From: JAKFWF01 sp963741505
Lineage (GTDB): Bacteria > Pseudomonadota > Alphaproteobacteria > Rhizobiales > Hyphomicrobiaceae
Direction: 5' to 3'
NCBI GenBank assembly: GCA_963741505.1
Contig: CAVUIJ010000019.1
Coordinates: 62,001-126,000 of the forward strand
DNA: 64,000 nt
Shown: piece after piece, positions 34,668 through 42,552 of the stretch
Layout: each line of letters opens with the position of its first letter
Numbering within the stretch: the stretch's first letter is position 1
Notes under the pieces: generated by a model
What the model saw: only the letters and a program-made list of their open reading frames with translations
Told to the model about the DNA's origin: nothing
Databases searched by the model: none
Translations under genes and position numbers: made by a program

Positions 34668-36095
34668 TCATTCTTGCGATTTTTTCTTTCGCTGGACGGC
34701 AGATTGCGGATCAGCCGGATCCATGGTGGCAGCGCCGCTATCATAGCCCGGGGCCGTTGTTCCGGAATCACTCGCAACGGGTGTCTTCGCCAACTGTTTG
34801 CGCAACTGGCTTGCTGCTTTCCATGCTGCCGCCTTCGACTTCTGCTCGCGCTCCAACTGCTCACGAACAGTTCTTTCGGCACGTTCGGCAGCTTCTCTGG
34901 CGCTGCGCTCCTTGGCGACTTGTTGTTGCGCCTGCTCGAGGGCGCGATCGGCCGCGGCCTTGGCTGCGGTCAATTGGGTGACACGCTGGCGCGCTTGATC
35001 GAGGGCGAGTTCGGCTGCTTGCCCGGCAACACTCGCTTGCGAAATTCGCTCCTGTGCCTGCTCGAGAGCGCGCTCGGCTGCTTCTCTGGCAGTGTTTTCC
35101 TTTGCTGCTTGCTGCTGCGCCCGCTCGAGGGCGCGTTCGGCGTTTTCCCTAGCGCTGCGCTCCAGCGTCACAAGCTTCAATGCGTCCTCTCTGGCCGTTT
35201 GGGAACCGACGACAGCTGCGCGCTCTTGGTCGAGCTGCGCACGCAAGTCGGCTGCGGCGCGCGCCGCGGCTTCGTTTGCACTTCGGTCCGCGGCCATGCG
35301 TCTTGCCGCTTCCGCAAGTGCCTGTTCGGCCGTCGTTCTTGCCGCTCGCTCGCGATCTGCGAGATCGCCGGCCGCGCGGGCTGCGCGCTCGGCCGTCTCC
35401 TTGGCGCTCCGCTCAGGCGCTGCGAGCTGCTGTGCCAGCTGCGCCGCGCGCTCATCAGCCAACTTTGCAGCCCGCTCCTGGATCGCCTTGTCTTGTGCCT
35501 CTTGAACGAAAGCACCCGCCACATCCGCGTGCCAGCGGGTACCACCGACCCACCCAATGGCGGCAGTCGACGCGGCAAGCAAGATCGCCAGTCCGGCCGA
35601 AATCGTCCATTTCTTCGTGTTGTCGCTAGCAGCACTTGGCGACAAGATGTGCGGATCGTTGATCGATCGACGTTGCCATGGGTCAGACGTCCCGAAGTTC
35701 CACAAGTGGCCTTCCGGATCGCGACAGGAGTAGCCGCGACCGCCAAGATCATCGGTCGCCATGTCCAAGACTACCTCTGCGCCGGCCGTCGTTGCCCGGG
35801 CAAAGTGCGCATCCACGTCATCGACGACGATGTAGCAGCTTTGCGTTTCCGCGCCACCGATCTCGTCGGGCTGCTTCATGAAACTGTCGAGCGGCGTGTC
35901 GCGAACCGGCGCCAGCATCACCAGGGCGTTGCCGAAAGTCAGCTGCGCGTAGACGACAGCCCCGGTTTCGTCCGCAATGCTCACTTGTTTTTCGAAATCA
36001 AAGGCCGCACTCAGCCATTCAACGGCCGCGGCAACATCTCGATATCTGATTGCGATCGCAAGGCTCGAAACGCTTGGCGTCTTGGTTGGTCGCAT
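34668..36095 (-). CDS. VOC (PhnB-like) domain fused to a TM segment and a long coiled coil
   Basis: A 475-residue fusion. Residues about 12-137 are a VOC/glyoxalase-type domain (IAIRYRDVAAAVEWLSAAFD, FGNALVMLAPVRDTPLDSFM, SCRDPEGHLWNFGTSDPWQR). A single TM helix is at 164-184 (TISAGLAILLAASTAAIGWV), with Arg/Lys before it, so the VOC part is probably cytosolic. Residues about 197-430 are an extended Ala/Glu/Arg-rich coiled coil built from repeats such as REAAERALEQAQ, probably periplasmic. The end is KKKSQE. VOC domains of this type are normally stand-alone. I cannot name a function. Confidence 0.82.
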   Translation of the reverse strand: MRPTKTPSVSSLAIAIRYRDVAAAVEWLSAAFDFEKQVSIADETGAVVYAQLTFGNALVMLAPVRDTPLDSFMKQPDEIGGAETQSCYIVVDDVDAHFARATTAGAEVVLDMATDDLGGRGYSCRDPEGHLWNFGTSDPWQRRSINDPHILSPSAASDNTKKWTISAGLAILLAASTAAIGWVGGTRWHADVAGAFVQEAQDKAIQERAAKLADERAAQLAQQLAAPERSAKETAERAARAAGDLADRERAARTTAEQALAEAARRMAADRSANEAAARAAADLRAQLDQERAAVVGSQTAREDALKLVTLERSARENAERALERAQQQAAKENTAREAAERALEQAQERISQASVAGQAAELALDQARQRVTQLTAAKAAADRALEQAQQQVAKERSAREAAERAERTVREQLEREQKSKAAAWKAASQLRKQLAKTPVASDSGTTAPGYDSGAATMDPADPQSAVQRKKKSQE

Positions 36096-36400
36096 TACTT
36101 ACTCCGACTCTGCCGCCCAAGAATGGATGTCGCCGAACGATGGGCACGTCTTTCGCCCGCTCGTTCTGCGAGCGGCCAAGCCACAGTAATTCGAATGTCA
36201 CTAGGACGAGGCCATCTGAGCACGCAGCGATAATATTGATCATGACAAATTGTGGTGATTTTGTCACAGGCCAGCATATCGCATACGAGGCCGCCGGCAT
36301 CCATGCGCCACGGTTCATCGGCGCCGGCAACCGAGATTTCGCGATCTATAGGGCCCCGTCGATCGGGCAGGAGCCTCGGGAAGACGCCGTGCGCGATCTG
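36096..36400. other. Gene-free spacer with a possible operator
   Basis: About 305 bases between the VOC-fusion start and the extensin-like stop. No convincing gene in either strand. TGACAAA (36243-36249) and TTTGTCA (36260-36266) form a perfect 7-bp inverted repeat in the AT-richest part, upstream of the VOC-fusion gene, and could be a regulator site; that is an inference only. Confidence 0.5.
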
Positions 36401-37111
36401 TCACCTGCACGCCGCGCCGATGCCGCGATCGAAATGGAAATGGTCGTGGTGCGCGGCGTTGTAGTCAGGGCCGATGGCGACGTGGAAGTAGCGGCAGGCG
36501 CGGCGATGCGCCGCTCTCAGGAATTGGGCTTCCGCGCCGGTTGTTTTCCAGTATTTCTGCACCGCGATCTCGCGGCCGTCGGCGAGGGTGAAGCCGGCGA
36601 CGTCAATCGCATTGGCGGTCGCGTGCGCGCTGCGCCAGTGCTTGAACAAGGGATGGCCGGCGACGTTGCGGCAGGAATATGCACCCAGGTTTCGGATCGC
36701 GGTCACTGTGCTGCCGAGCAGTTCGCGCGCCAAGGGCTGGACGTCATGGGCGACCCACAGCGCGAGGCCGGCCGCGGACTGACACGCGAGCTTGCCGACG
36801 ACGAGCTTGGCGCCGGACAGCGCAGTTACCTTGACCGCGGTGCGCCAGCCGCAGCCATCGGCGAGCGGCTGATCAGGGATCGCTCGCGCCTCGATGAACG
36901 GCGCTTGCAGCACCCGGTCGCAAAGTGCCGCGTCGTTCTTCAGCTCGGCCAGCCGCCAATCGAGGAACCAGCCATCGGGGTGCGCAAGATCGATCGCTGG
37001 AAACGGCGACAAGCGGGGCGGGATCAAGCCTTGCCGGAATGCGATCGATGCGCCAACCAACGCCAGCGCGCCGAGGACGAGCAAAGCTGCGGCCTTGCGA
37101 ATGCGCCGCAT
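36401..37111 (-). CDS. Extensin-like C-terminal domain protein
   Basis: A 236-residue protein of the bacterial extensin-like family. One N-terminal TM/signal (AAALLVLGALALVGASIAF), then AAVKVTALSG-type core: CGWRTAVKVTALSGAKLVVG, LACQSAAGLALWVAHDVQPL, NLGAYSCRNVAGHPLFKHWR, SAHATANAIDVAGFTLADGR and the terminal DYNAAHHDHFHFDRG. The His/Asp pattern (SAHATANAIDV, HHDHFHFD) resembles D-Ala-D-Ala carboxypeptidase/DacY-type zinc sites, so peptidoglycan hydrolysis is plausible. Follows sucD's stop-side; separate transcript likely. Complete. Confidence 0.83.
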   Translation of the reverse strand: MRRIRKAAALLVLGALALVGASIAFRQGLIPPRLSPFPAIDLAHPDGWFLDWRLAELKNDAALCDRVLQAPFIEARAIPDQPLADGCGWRTAVKVTALSGAKLVVGKLACQSAAGLALWVAHDVQPLARELLGSTVTAIRNLGAYSCRNVAGHPLFKHWRSAHATANAIDVAGFTLADGREIAVQKYWKTTGAEAQFLRAAHRRACRYFHVAIGPDYNAAHHDHFHFDRGIGAACR

Positions 37112-37118
37112 CCGGGTA

Positions 37119-38018
37119 CTAGTGCTTCAAAACTTTGGCGAGGGTGGTGCCGAGTGACGCCGGGCTGTCGGCAATCGCGATGCCAGCCGAGCGCATGGCC
37201 TCGAGCTTGTCCTCCGCTTTGCCTTTGCCACCCGAGATGATGGCGCCGGCATGGCCCATGCGGCGGCCTGGAGGGGCGGTGACGCCGGCAATGAAGCCGG
37301 CCATCGGCTTTCTGCGGCCCTTGACGGCTTCGCGCTTAATGAAGTCGGCCGCATCCTCTTCGGCGGCGCCGCCGATCTCGCCGATCATGATGATCGAGTG
37401 GGTGTCACGGTCCGCAAGGAACATCTCCAGGATATCGATGAACTCGGTACCTTTCACTGGATCGCCACCGATGCCGACCGCCGTCGACTGGCCGAAGCCG
37501 GCATCCGAAGTCTGCTTCACGGCTTCGTAGGTCAAGGTGCCGGACCGCGACACGATGCCGACATTGCCGGCCTTGAAGATGTTGCCCGGCATGATGCCGA
37601 TCTTGCACTCGTTGGGCGTCAGCACGCCCGGGCAATTGGGGCCGATGAGCCGCGACTTGGAGCCTGACAGCACTCGCTTCACCCGCACCATGTCCATCAC
37701 CGGAATGCCCTCGGTGATGCACACGATCAACGGCATCTCGGCGTCGATGGCTTCGAGGATGGCGTCGGCGGCGAAGGGTGGCGGGACGTAGATCGAGGAG
37801 GCGGTGGCACCGGTTCGGGCTTTGGCTTCAGCGACGCTGTCGAAGATCGGCACACCGGCGAGATCGGGATCGGCAACCTTGGTGCCGCCCTTGCCGGGGG
37901 TCACGCCACCGACCAACTGCGTGCCGTAGGCCTTGGCGGCCTTGGAATGGAACATGCCCTGGCTGCCGGTGAAGCCCTGGCAGATTACTTTGGTGTTCTT
38001 GTCGACAAGAATGGCCAT
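37119..38018 (-). CDS. sucD: Succinyl-CoA synthetase alpha subunit (SucD)
   Basis: A 299-residue CoA ligase alpha chain. MAILVDKNTKVICQGFTGSQ binds CoA; GGVTPGKGG, YVPPPFAADAILEAIDAEMP, CITEGIPVMDMVRVK, IGPNCPGVLTPNECKIGIMP and the phospho-histidine region GHAGAIISGGKGKAEDKLEA are all present. It cycles succinyl-CoA and succinate with ATP/GDP in the TCA cycle. The usual sucC partner is not upstream; a divergent gene occupies that place. A malate-CoA ligase beta subunit (MtkB) is a less likely alternative. Complete. Confidence 0.93.
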   Translation of the reverse strand: MAILVDKNTKVICQGFTGSQGMFHSKAAKAYGTQLVGGVTPGKGGTKVADPDLAGVPIFDSVAEAKARTGATASSIYVPPPFAADAILEAIDAEMPLIVCITEGIPVMDMVRVKRVLSGSKSRLIGPNCPGVLTPNECKIGIMPGNIFKAGNVGIVSRSGTLTYEAVKQTSDAGFGQSTAVGIGGDPVKGTEFIDILEMFLADRDTHSIIMIGEIGGAAEEDAADFIKREAVKGRRKPMAGFIAGVTAPPGRRMGHAGAIISGGKGKAEDKLEAMRSAGIAIADSPASLGTTLAKVLKH

Positions 38019-38212
38019 GAGTTGGTCTTCGGCTCCGTGGGGTTCCACCGTTTGTTGGCAGTGGTTTAACAGGCGGCAAGAATAGGGCAAGTGCGCCCTT
38101 GGTCGTGCGCGCCAGCTATGACCTTACACAACTTGACGTATACGCAGACCAGAGACCAAGCTCGGCTGCGCGGGGACCACACGAGAAACCTCACGTTTCT
38201 GGGAGACGTCCA

Positions 38213-39442
38213 ATGGCCAAGCGCTCATCGCGTCCGGATTCCCGTTCATCGAAGCTCACCCGGCGAAATCTGTTGCAGGTGGCGGGTACCGGCGCCGCCT
38301 TCATGACCCTCGGTGCGGCGGGTGCCGCGGCGCAGACGGGGCCGGTAGCGCCGCCGAGCACGATCACCACGCCGCCACGCGACTTCGGCCCCAATGGCGC
38401 GCCCAACACTTATTTCTGGGACCCCGACGTCATCGCCGTCGATCCGAGCTTCAATGGCCTCGCCCAGCCAAACGCGCCGATCCAGCGATTGTGGACCGGG
38501 GCACTGTGGTCGGAAGGGCCGGCCTGGAACAGCCAGGGCCGCTATCTCGTTTGGAGCGATATCCCCAACAACCGGCAATTGCGCTGGCTCGAGGATGACG
38601 GCCGGGTGAGCGTTATGCGCGCACCGTCCAACAACTCGAACGGCAACACCTTCGACTTCCAGGGCCGTCAGCTGTCTTGCGAGCACCTGACCCGCCGCGT
38701 AACCCGCTACGAGCTCGACGGGTCGGTGACAGTTCTTGCCGACAATTTCGGTGGCAAACGCCTCAACTCGCCGAACGACGTGGTGCCCCATCCCGATGGC
38801 AGCTATTGGTTCACCGATCCGCCATACGGTGGTCAGCTCTACGAGGGTACGCCGGACGCGTCCGGTGGTCCCAGCAATGCCGCCGGCAAGCTCAACAACC
38901 GCGTCGGCCAGCCGGCGGAAATCGGCTTGGCCAAACGCGAGCTGCCGACCAACTGCTATCGCATCGACCCATCCGGCCGCCTCGACCTCGTAGTGACGGA
39001 GGAGCAGGTGCCTGATCCCAACGGCCTATGCTTCTCGCCCGACTACAAGAAGCTCTACGTCGTCAGCACCGGCAAGGGACCCGGCGACGCGGGACCGGGC
39101 GGCAAGGGCGAGATCTACGTGTTCGATGTCGGCACCGACAACAAGCTGTCGAACCGCAAGCTGTTCACCGATTGCGTGATCGACGGCGTCAAGTGCGGGC
39201 CGGACGGCATGCGCGCCGACGTCTACGGCAACCTGTGGTGCTCGAGCAATGCCGGCCGCTCCGTCGGCTATTCCGGGGTCACGGTGTGGAATGCGGACGG
39301 CAAGCTGATCGGTCGCATCCGCATCCCCGAGATCTGCGGCAACGTCTGCTTCGGCGGGCCGAAGCGCAACCGGCTGTTTATGGCGGCGAGCCAGTCGCTC
39401 TACGCCGTCTACACCGCAACCCAGGGCGCGGCGCCGGGTTGA
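38213..39442 (+). CDS. SMP-30/gluconolactonase family protein with Tat signal
   Basis: A 409-residue beta-propeller hydrolase. The start (ATG with GGAGA upstream) gives a twin-arginine signal: SSKLTRRNLLQVAGTGAAFM ... AGAAAQ, so it is exported folded to the periplasm. SMP-30 motifs are LWSEGPAWNSQGRYLVWSDI (metal Glu), FGGKRLNSPNDVVPHPDGSY (Asn), PDPNGLCFSPDYKKLYVVST and GPDGMRADVYGNLWCSSNAG (Asp). Likely a sugar lactonase; the substrate is unknown. Complete, with a vapBC module converging downstream. Confidence 0.9.
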   Translation: MAKRSSRPDSRSSKLTRRNLLQVAGTGAAFMTLGAAGAAAQTGPVAPPSTITTPPRDFGPNGAPNTYFWDPDVIAVDPSFNGLAQPNAPIQRLWTGALWSEGPAWNSQGRYLVWSDIPNNRQLRWLEDDGRVSVMRAPSNNSNGNTFDFQGRQLSCEHLTRRVTRYELDGSVTVLADNFGGKRLNSPNDVVPHPDGSYWFTDPPYGGQLYEGTPDASGGPSNAAGKLNNRVGQPAEIGLAKRELPTNCYRIDPSGRLDLVVTEEQVPDPNGLCFSPDYKKLYVVSTGKGPGDAGPGGKGEIYVFDVGTDNKLSNRKLFTDCVIDGVKCGPDGMRADVYGNLWCSSNAGRSVGYSGVTVWNADGKLIGRIRIPEICGNVCFGGPKRNRLFMAASQSLYAVYTATQGAAPG

Positions 39443-39450
39443 GGCGCCAT

Positions 39451-39870
39451 CTATGCGGGCAGGAACGGATTGATTGCGCGGATCGATCCGTACTCCTGTC
39501 TGTGGTTCAAGTCCTCGGTAAATAGCGTGGTGGCACCCAAGGCCTCGGCGGCAGCGACGATCGCGCCGTCCCAATACGAAATGCGGTGCAGCACCGAAAT
39601 CTCGATGCCGCGTTTCACGATCGTGGCATCGATCGCGACGCACGATTGCTGTTCGAGTTGCTCGATCCATTCGAGTGCGACGACCGGGGACATCGGCGCC
39701 GGTCCCTTGCGCGTTACCGTGACGTAGAATTCGGCCAGCACCTGACCCGAGGTCCCGAATTCGGCGCTGGCGATCAGCTCAGCGGCGAGCCTTCTTTTTC
39801 TTGCGTCGGTCTTGAGGCGCGAGGCGGCGTAGATCAGGATGTTGGTGTCGAGGAACGCCGCCACGGTCAT
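39451..39870 (-). CDS. vapC: VapC-type PIN-domain toxin
   Basis: A 139-residue PIN-domain ribonuclease, predicted to cleave RNA in the cytosol when free of its antitoxin. Acidic metal ligands are Asp8 (AAFLDTNILIYA), Glu47 (GQVLAEFYVTV), Asp101 (ISYWDGAIVAAA) and Asp120 (TLFTEDLNHRQEY). The gene start lies inside the 3' part of the antitoxin gene, a 92-base overlap typical of such modules. Complete. Confidence 0.92.
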   Translation of the reverse strand: MTVAAFLDTNILIYAASRLKTDARKRRLAAELIASAEFGTSGQVLAEFYVTVTRKGPAPMSPVVALEWIEQLEQQSCVAIDATIVKRGIEISVLHRISYWDGAIVAAAEALGATTLFTEDLNHRQEYGSIRAINPFLPA

Positions 39871-40096
39871 AGATTTCCTCGCGGCTCCACTGCCAGCCCT
39901 GTTCCGGCTCCCAATCGGAAGCTTCGCTGAGCTTCAGCAGATTTTGCCGGGCCTTCGCGGCCTTGTCGCGTTGGGCCACAAGCCGCGCGAGGTATTCGCG
40001 AACGAGCCCGTTCAATGTTGTATCGCGCTCGGCGGCATAACGTCTGGCTTGCCGGAGCAACTCCTCGTCGATCGCCAATGTGATATTCTTGGCCAT
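39779..40096 (-). CDS. vapB: VapB-type antitoxin (DUF6364-like)
   Basis: A 105-residue partner of the PIN toxin. MAKNITLAIDEELLRQARRY is a ribbon-helix-helix-type DNA-binding start, TTLNGLVREYLARLVAQRD continues the helix pair, and the C-terminal SREEIYDRGGVPRHQHPDLR is the toxin-binding tail. The reading frame runs 92 bases into vapC; such long C-terminal overlaps occur in this family, so I accept it. The start has no ribosome-binding site and appears to be leaderless (see the promoter entry). Confidence 0.87.
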   Translation of the reverse strand: MAKNITLAIDEELLRQARRYAAERDTTLNGLVREYLARLVAQRDKAAKARQNLLKLSEASDWEPEQGWQWSREEIYDRGGVPRHQHPDLRRLAPQDRRKKKKARR

Positions 40097-40132
40097 GCTA
40101 CACAGGATATGTGTAACCCGGCGTGACGTCAA
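40094..40132 (-). promoter_or_regulatory. vapBC promoter with palindromic operator; leaderless start
   Basis: On the minus strand, TTGACG (40132-40127) and TATCCT (40109-40104) are separated by exactly 17 bases, and 7 bases later comes the vapB ATG (40096). Transcription would thus begin at or within a base of the start codon. TACACA (40099-40104) and TGTGTA (40110-40115) form a perfect 6-bp inverted repeat with a 5-base centre that overlaps the -10 box, as expected for autoregulation by the antitoxin. Confidence 0.65.
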
Positions 40133-40276
40133 CACTTGCGACTGCCCGCGGTTTGCAGGTCGCTCGCAGCGAGAGCTTCGATACGGATCGCGCCAGTGGG
40201 ATCGCCGCAACACTTTGCGCTCTTGCTCGTGGCGCTATGAAGGGTTAGGCGCGTGCTTCGCACCTGGAGCACGCGC

Positions 40277-40870
40277 ATGAATCTTTGGCTGCGACTGATC
40301 TGGTATTTGCTGACCGCTTGGCGTCGGCCGAAACTCGAGGCCACGCAAGAGGTTTCGCGGCTGAGGTTCCGCGTCTGGCCGACCGATCTCGATCTGTCGC
40401 TGCACATGAACAACGGCCGCTACCTGACGCTGATGGATCTTGGCCGGCTCGATTTCCTGGTGCGCACAGGTTTATGGCGGCCGCTGCTGAAGCACCGCTG
40501 GACCCCGATCGCGAGCGGCATCGCCATCCGCTTCCGGCGGGAGCTCGTGATGCTCAACAAGGTGCATCTCGAAACACGTCTCATGACGTGGAGCGACGTG
40601 ACGGTCGTGATGGAGCAGATACTGCGTTTTGCCGATGGACCACGCCAGGGCCAAGTGGCGTCGCGAGCGCTATTCAAGGGTGGGCTTTATGATCGCCGGA
40701 CCAAGGCCTTCATTACCATCGCCCGGCTGATGCACGAGATCGGCGTCGACGTCGAGCCGCCGCCCATGACGCCGGACGTGGAAGCCTTTCTCAAGTCCGA
40801 CGAGGCGATCAGGGCGACGGAAGCTGAAAGCGTGAGTGGTGAGTTGGTCCTGTCGGCAGCTGCTTTATGA
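40277..40870 (+). CDS. Hotdog-fold acyl-CoA thioesterase (THEM6/4HBT-like)
   Basis: A 197-residue protein. After MNLWLRLIWYLLTAWRRPKL, a hydrophobic and basic lead typical of this group, comes a hotdog domain: RFRVWPTDLDLSLHMNNGRY (active-site Asp), LMDLGRLDFLVRTGLWRPLL, IRFRRELVMLNKVHLETRLM and FTIARLMHEIG-like strand. Predicted to hydrolyse acyl-CoA thioesters near the membrane. The ATG at 40277 is chosen; a GTG at 40253 is in frame but non-conserved. Confidence 0.83.
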   Translation: MNLWLRLIWYLLTAWRRPKLEATQEVSRLRFRVWPTDLDLSLHMNNGRYLTLMDLGRLDFLVRTGLWRPLLKHRWTPIASGIAIRFRRELVMLNKVHLETRLMTWSDVTVVMEQILRFADGPRQGQVASRALFKGGLYDRRTKAFITIARLMHEIGVDVEPPPMTPDVEAFLKSDEAIRATEAESVSGELVLSAAAL

Positions 40871-40906
40871 ACCGACCACTCACGACTGGCCACTCACCCC
40901 TTCAAC

Positions 40907-41395
40907 TCAGAACTTGCAGGCGAGCAGCGTCGCCGCGCTCGACTTGTCGTGCTGGGGCGGCGCGTCCTCGACGTTGAGTACCGAGACGACGCCCTTATCG
41001 ACGATCATCGAGTAGCGCTTCGAGCGCACGCCCAGGCCACGCGCGTTGAGGTCGATCTCGAGGCCAAGCTTCTTGGCGAAATCGGCGCTGCCATCGGCGA
41101 GCATAGTGATCTTGCCGGCAGCGCCGGTGTCCTTGGCCCATGCATCGAGCACGAACACGTCATTAACCGCGGTGCAGGCGATGGCGTCGATGCCCTTGCC
41201 CTTGAACTCGGCCGAGTTGGCGACAAAGCCAGGCATGTGCTGCTTGCTGCAGGTCGGCGTATAGGCGCCCGGAACGGCGAACAAGGCGACCTTCTTGCCG
41301 GCGAAGAACTCGGTGGTGGTCACCGGCTTCGGGCCATCCGGGCCCATTACGGTGAAGGTGGCTTCGGGCAGCTTGTCGCCGACATTGATGGTCAT
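40907..41395 (-). CDS. Peroxiredoxin (Prx5 type)
   Basis: A 162-residue thiol peroxidase. The peroxidatic Cys49 lies in ALFAVPGAYTPTCSKQHMPG, followed by IDAIACTAVNDVFVLDAWAK and LGLEIDLNARGLGVRSKRYS; a C-terminal ATLLACKF Cys may act as resolving residue or be reduced by glutathione/glutaredoxin. It removes hydrogen peroxide and alkyl hydroperoxides in the cytosol. Complete and monocistronic in appearance. Confidence 0.94.
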   Translation of the reverse strand: MTINVGDKLPEATFTVMGPDGPKPVTTTEFFAGKKVALFAVPGAYTPTCSKQHMPGFVANSAEFKGKGIDAIACTAVNDVFVLDAWAKDTGAAGKITMLADGSADFAKKLGLEIDLNARGLGVRSKRYSMIVDKGVVSVLNVEDAPPQHDKSSAATLLACKF

Positions 41396-41458
41396 GTTGT
41401 TCTCCGGTTCTTCGGTGAGTGATAGCGGGCTCGCGGCACCGTATAGGCAGATGCGCGG

Positions 41459-42292
41459 CTAGTCGAGTTTCCACGTCGCCTCCGATTGTCCGGCGGCGCT
41501 GACCATGGTGACCACCAGCGTCTTTGTCTTCAGATCGCCGACCTCGATGCCGGTTGCGAGGTCGACCTCGAACGTCCTGACGCCGCCGGCGCCGTCGCGG
41601 ATCTTTTTTGGCAGGTTGAGAAATATGCCGTCCGATGCCTCGATGAACACGTCGGCGCCGGCGGCGTCACCGGCAAAGGCGACATCGACCTCGAGTTTCG
41701 GCTTGTCGCCGGCGAGCGTCGCGCGGGCGGCCTTGAGCTCGGGATCGCCCGGCCGGCGGTCGGCGGCCTTGCGCGGCACCTGTTCGAGCGCCGTCGCGAT
41801 CGCGGTCGGCAGCGGCGTGCCGGCGGCGGGTACAATGAGCGACAGCTTGGCCTCTGCCGGCACGCAGATCTCGCGGCAGACGCCGAACTCAACGGCAAGA
41901 TTCAAGGTCACCGGCTTCGACGGGTCCTTGGCTGTCACCTCGACCGGGAACACCACCGCCTTCTTGTAGCCGACCGAGTCGCCGCTGGCGTCCTTGAGCC
42001 GCGCCGGCGCCGGGAACAGCACCTTCGCGCTGACGAGGTTTTCCGAGCCTGCCCAGTCGAAGTAGGGCGGCACGCCGCCAGCATCACCCGGATTTCGCCA
42101 ATAGGTCTTCCAGCCGTCGGCCATGACGATTTCGACGCCGGCGATGGTACGCATCGATCCGCCCGGCCTCATCACGGTGCCGGCGATCAACCGGGCCCTG
42201 GAGTTGTAGCCTTCGCTCCATGGCGTTGCCGTCTCGGCCATGCCGGTGGTCGCCCCGGCGACCATCGCGCAGGCAATTACCAGCGACTTCAT
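41459..42292 (-). CDS. Secreted DsbD N-terminal-domain-like protein
   Basis: A 277-residue protein. Signal peptide MKSLVIACAMVAGATTGMAE, then a beta-sandwich with GVEIVMADGWKTYWRNPGDA, FDWAGSENLVSAKVLFPAPA, FPVEVTAKDPSKPVTLNLAV and the Cys pair of EFGVCREICVPAEAKLSLIV. This matches the N-terminal redox domain of DsbD but without its membrane and thioredoxin domains, so it may accept electrons in the periplasm from another thiol system. The start at 42292 is preferred to an in-frame ATG at 42304 on signal-peptide grounds. Confidence 0.86.
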   Translation of the reverse strand: MKSLVIACAMVAGATTGMAETATPWSEGYNSRARLIAGTVMRPGGSMRTIAGVEIVMADGWKTYWRNPGDAGGVPPYFDWAGSENLVSAKVLFPAPARLKDASGDSVGYKKAVVFPVEVTAKDPSKPVTLNLAVEFGVCREICVPAEAKLSLIVPAAGTPLPTAIATALEQVPRKAADRRPGDPELKAARATLAGDKPKLEVDVAFAGDAAGADVFIEASDGIFLNLPKKIRDGAGGVRTFEVDLATGIEVGDLKTKTLVVTMVSAAGQSEATWKLD

Positions 42293-42552
42293 GGGGGTGG
42301 GCAAAGTGCTGCGCTCCGTCGGTTAAGGGTTCGCTACGCTATGTAGGCCATCGCTGGAAAAGAGCAAATCACGGCTGTGCGACAGGGCCGGGATTGCCTT
42401 GCCGTCGTCATTGAGCCGCCCGCATTCGTTAGCGCTTGCGACCGGTTGCCGGATACGGATTTGCCATGCAGTCGTCTGTTTTGTGGACAGCGATGACCTG
42501 CGTCGTACACATTGGTCCACTCAGCACTGAGAGTTCCAGGAAAGTCGCCCAT

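Noticed and set aside
34539..36233. 564-codon plus-strand frame rich in Cys, Leu and Arg
   Set aside because: It is antisense to the repetitive coiled-coil coding region of the VOC fusion gene; repeat periodicity on one strand makes the other open as well.
37113..37124. CCGGGTACTAG, identical to the outer end of the palindromic element at 12.9-13.2 kb
   Set aside because: Only 11 bases match, no second arm is nearby, and it lies between the sucD stop and the start of the extensin-like gene; most likely chance.
39779..39870. Frameshift suspected at the 3' end of vapB because it overlaps vapC by 92 bases
   Set aside because: Long toxin-antitoxin overlaps with a Pro/His/Arg tail (SREEIYDR...PRH) are known in this antitoxin family, so the frame is accepted as it stands.
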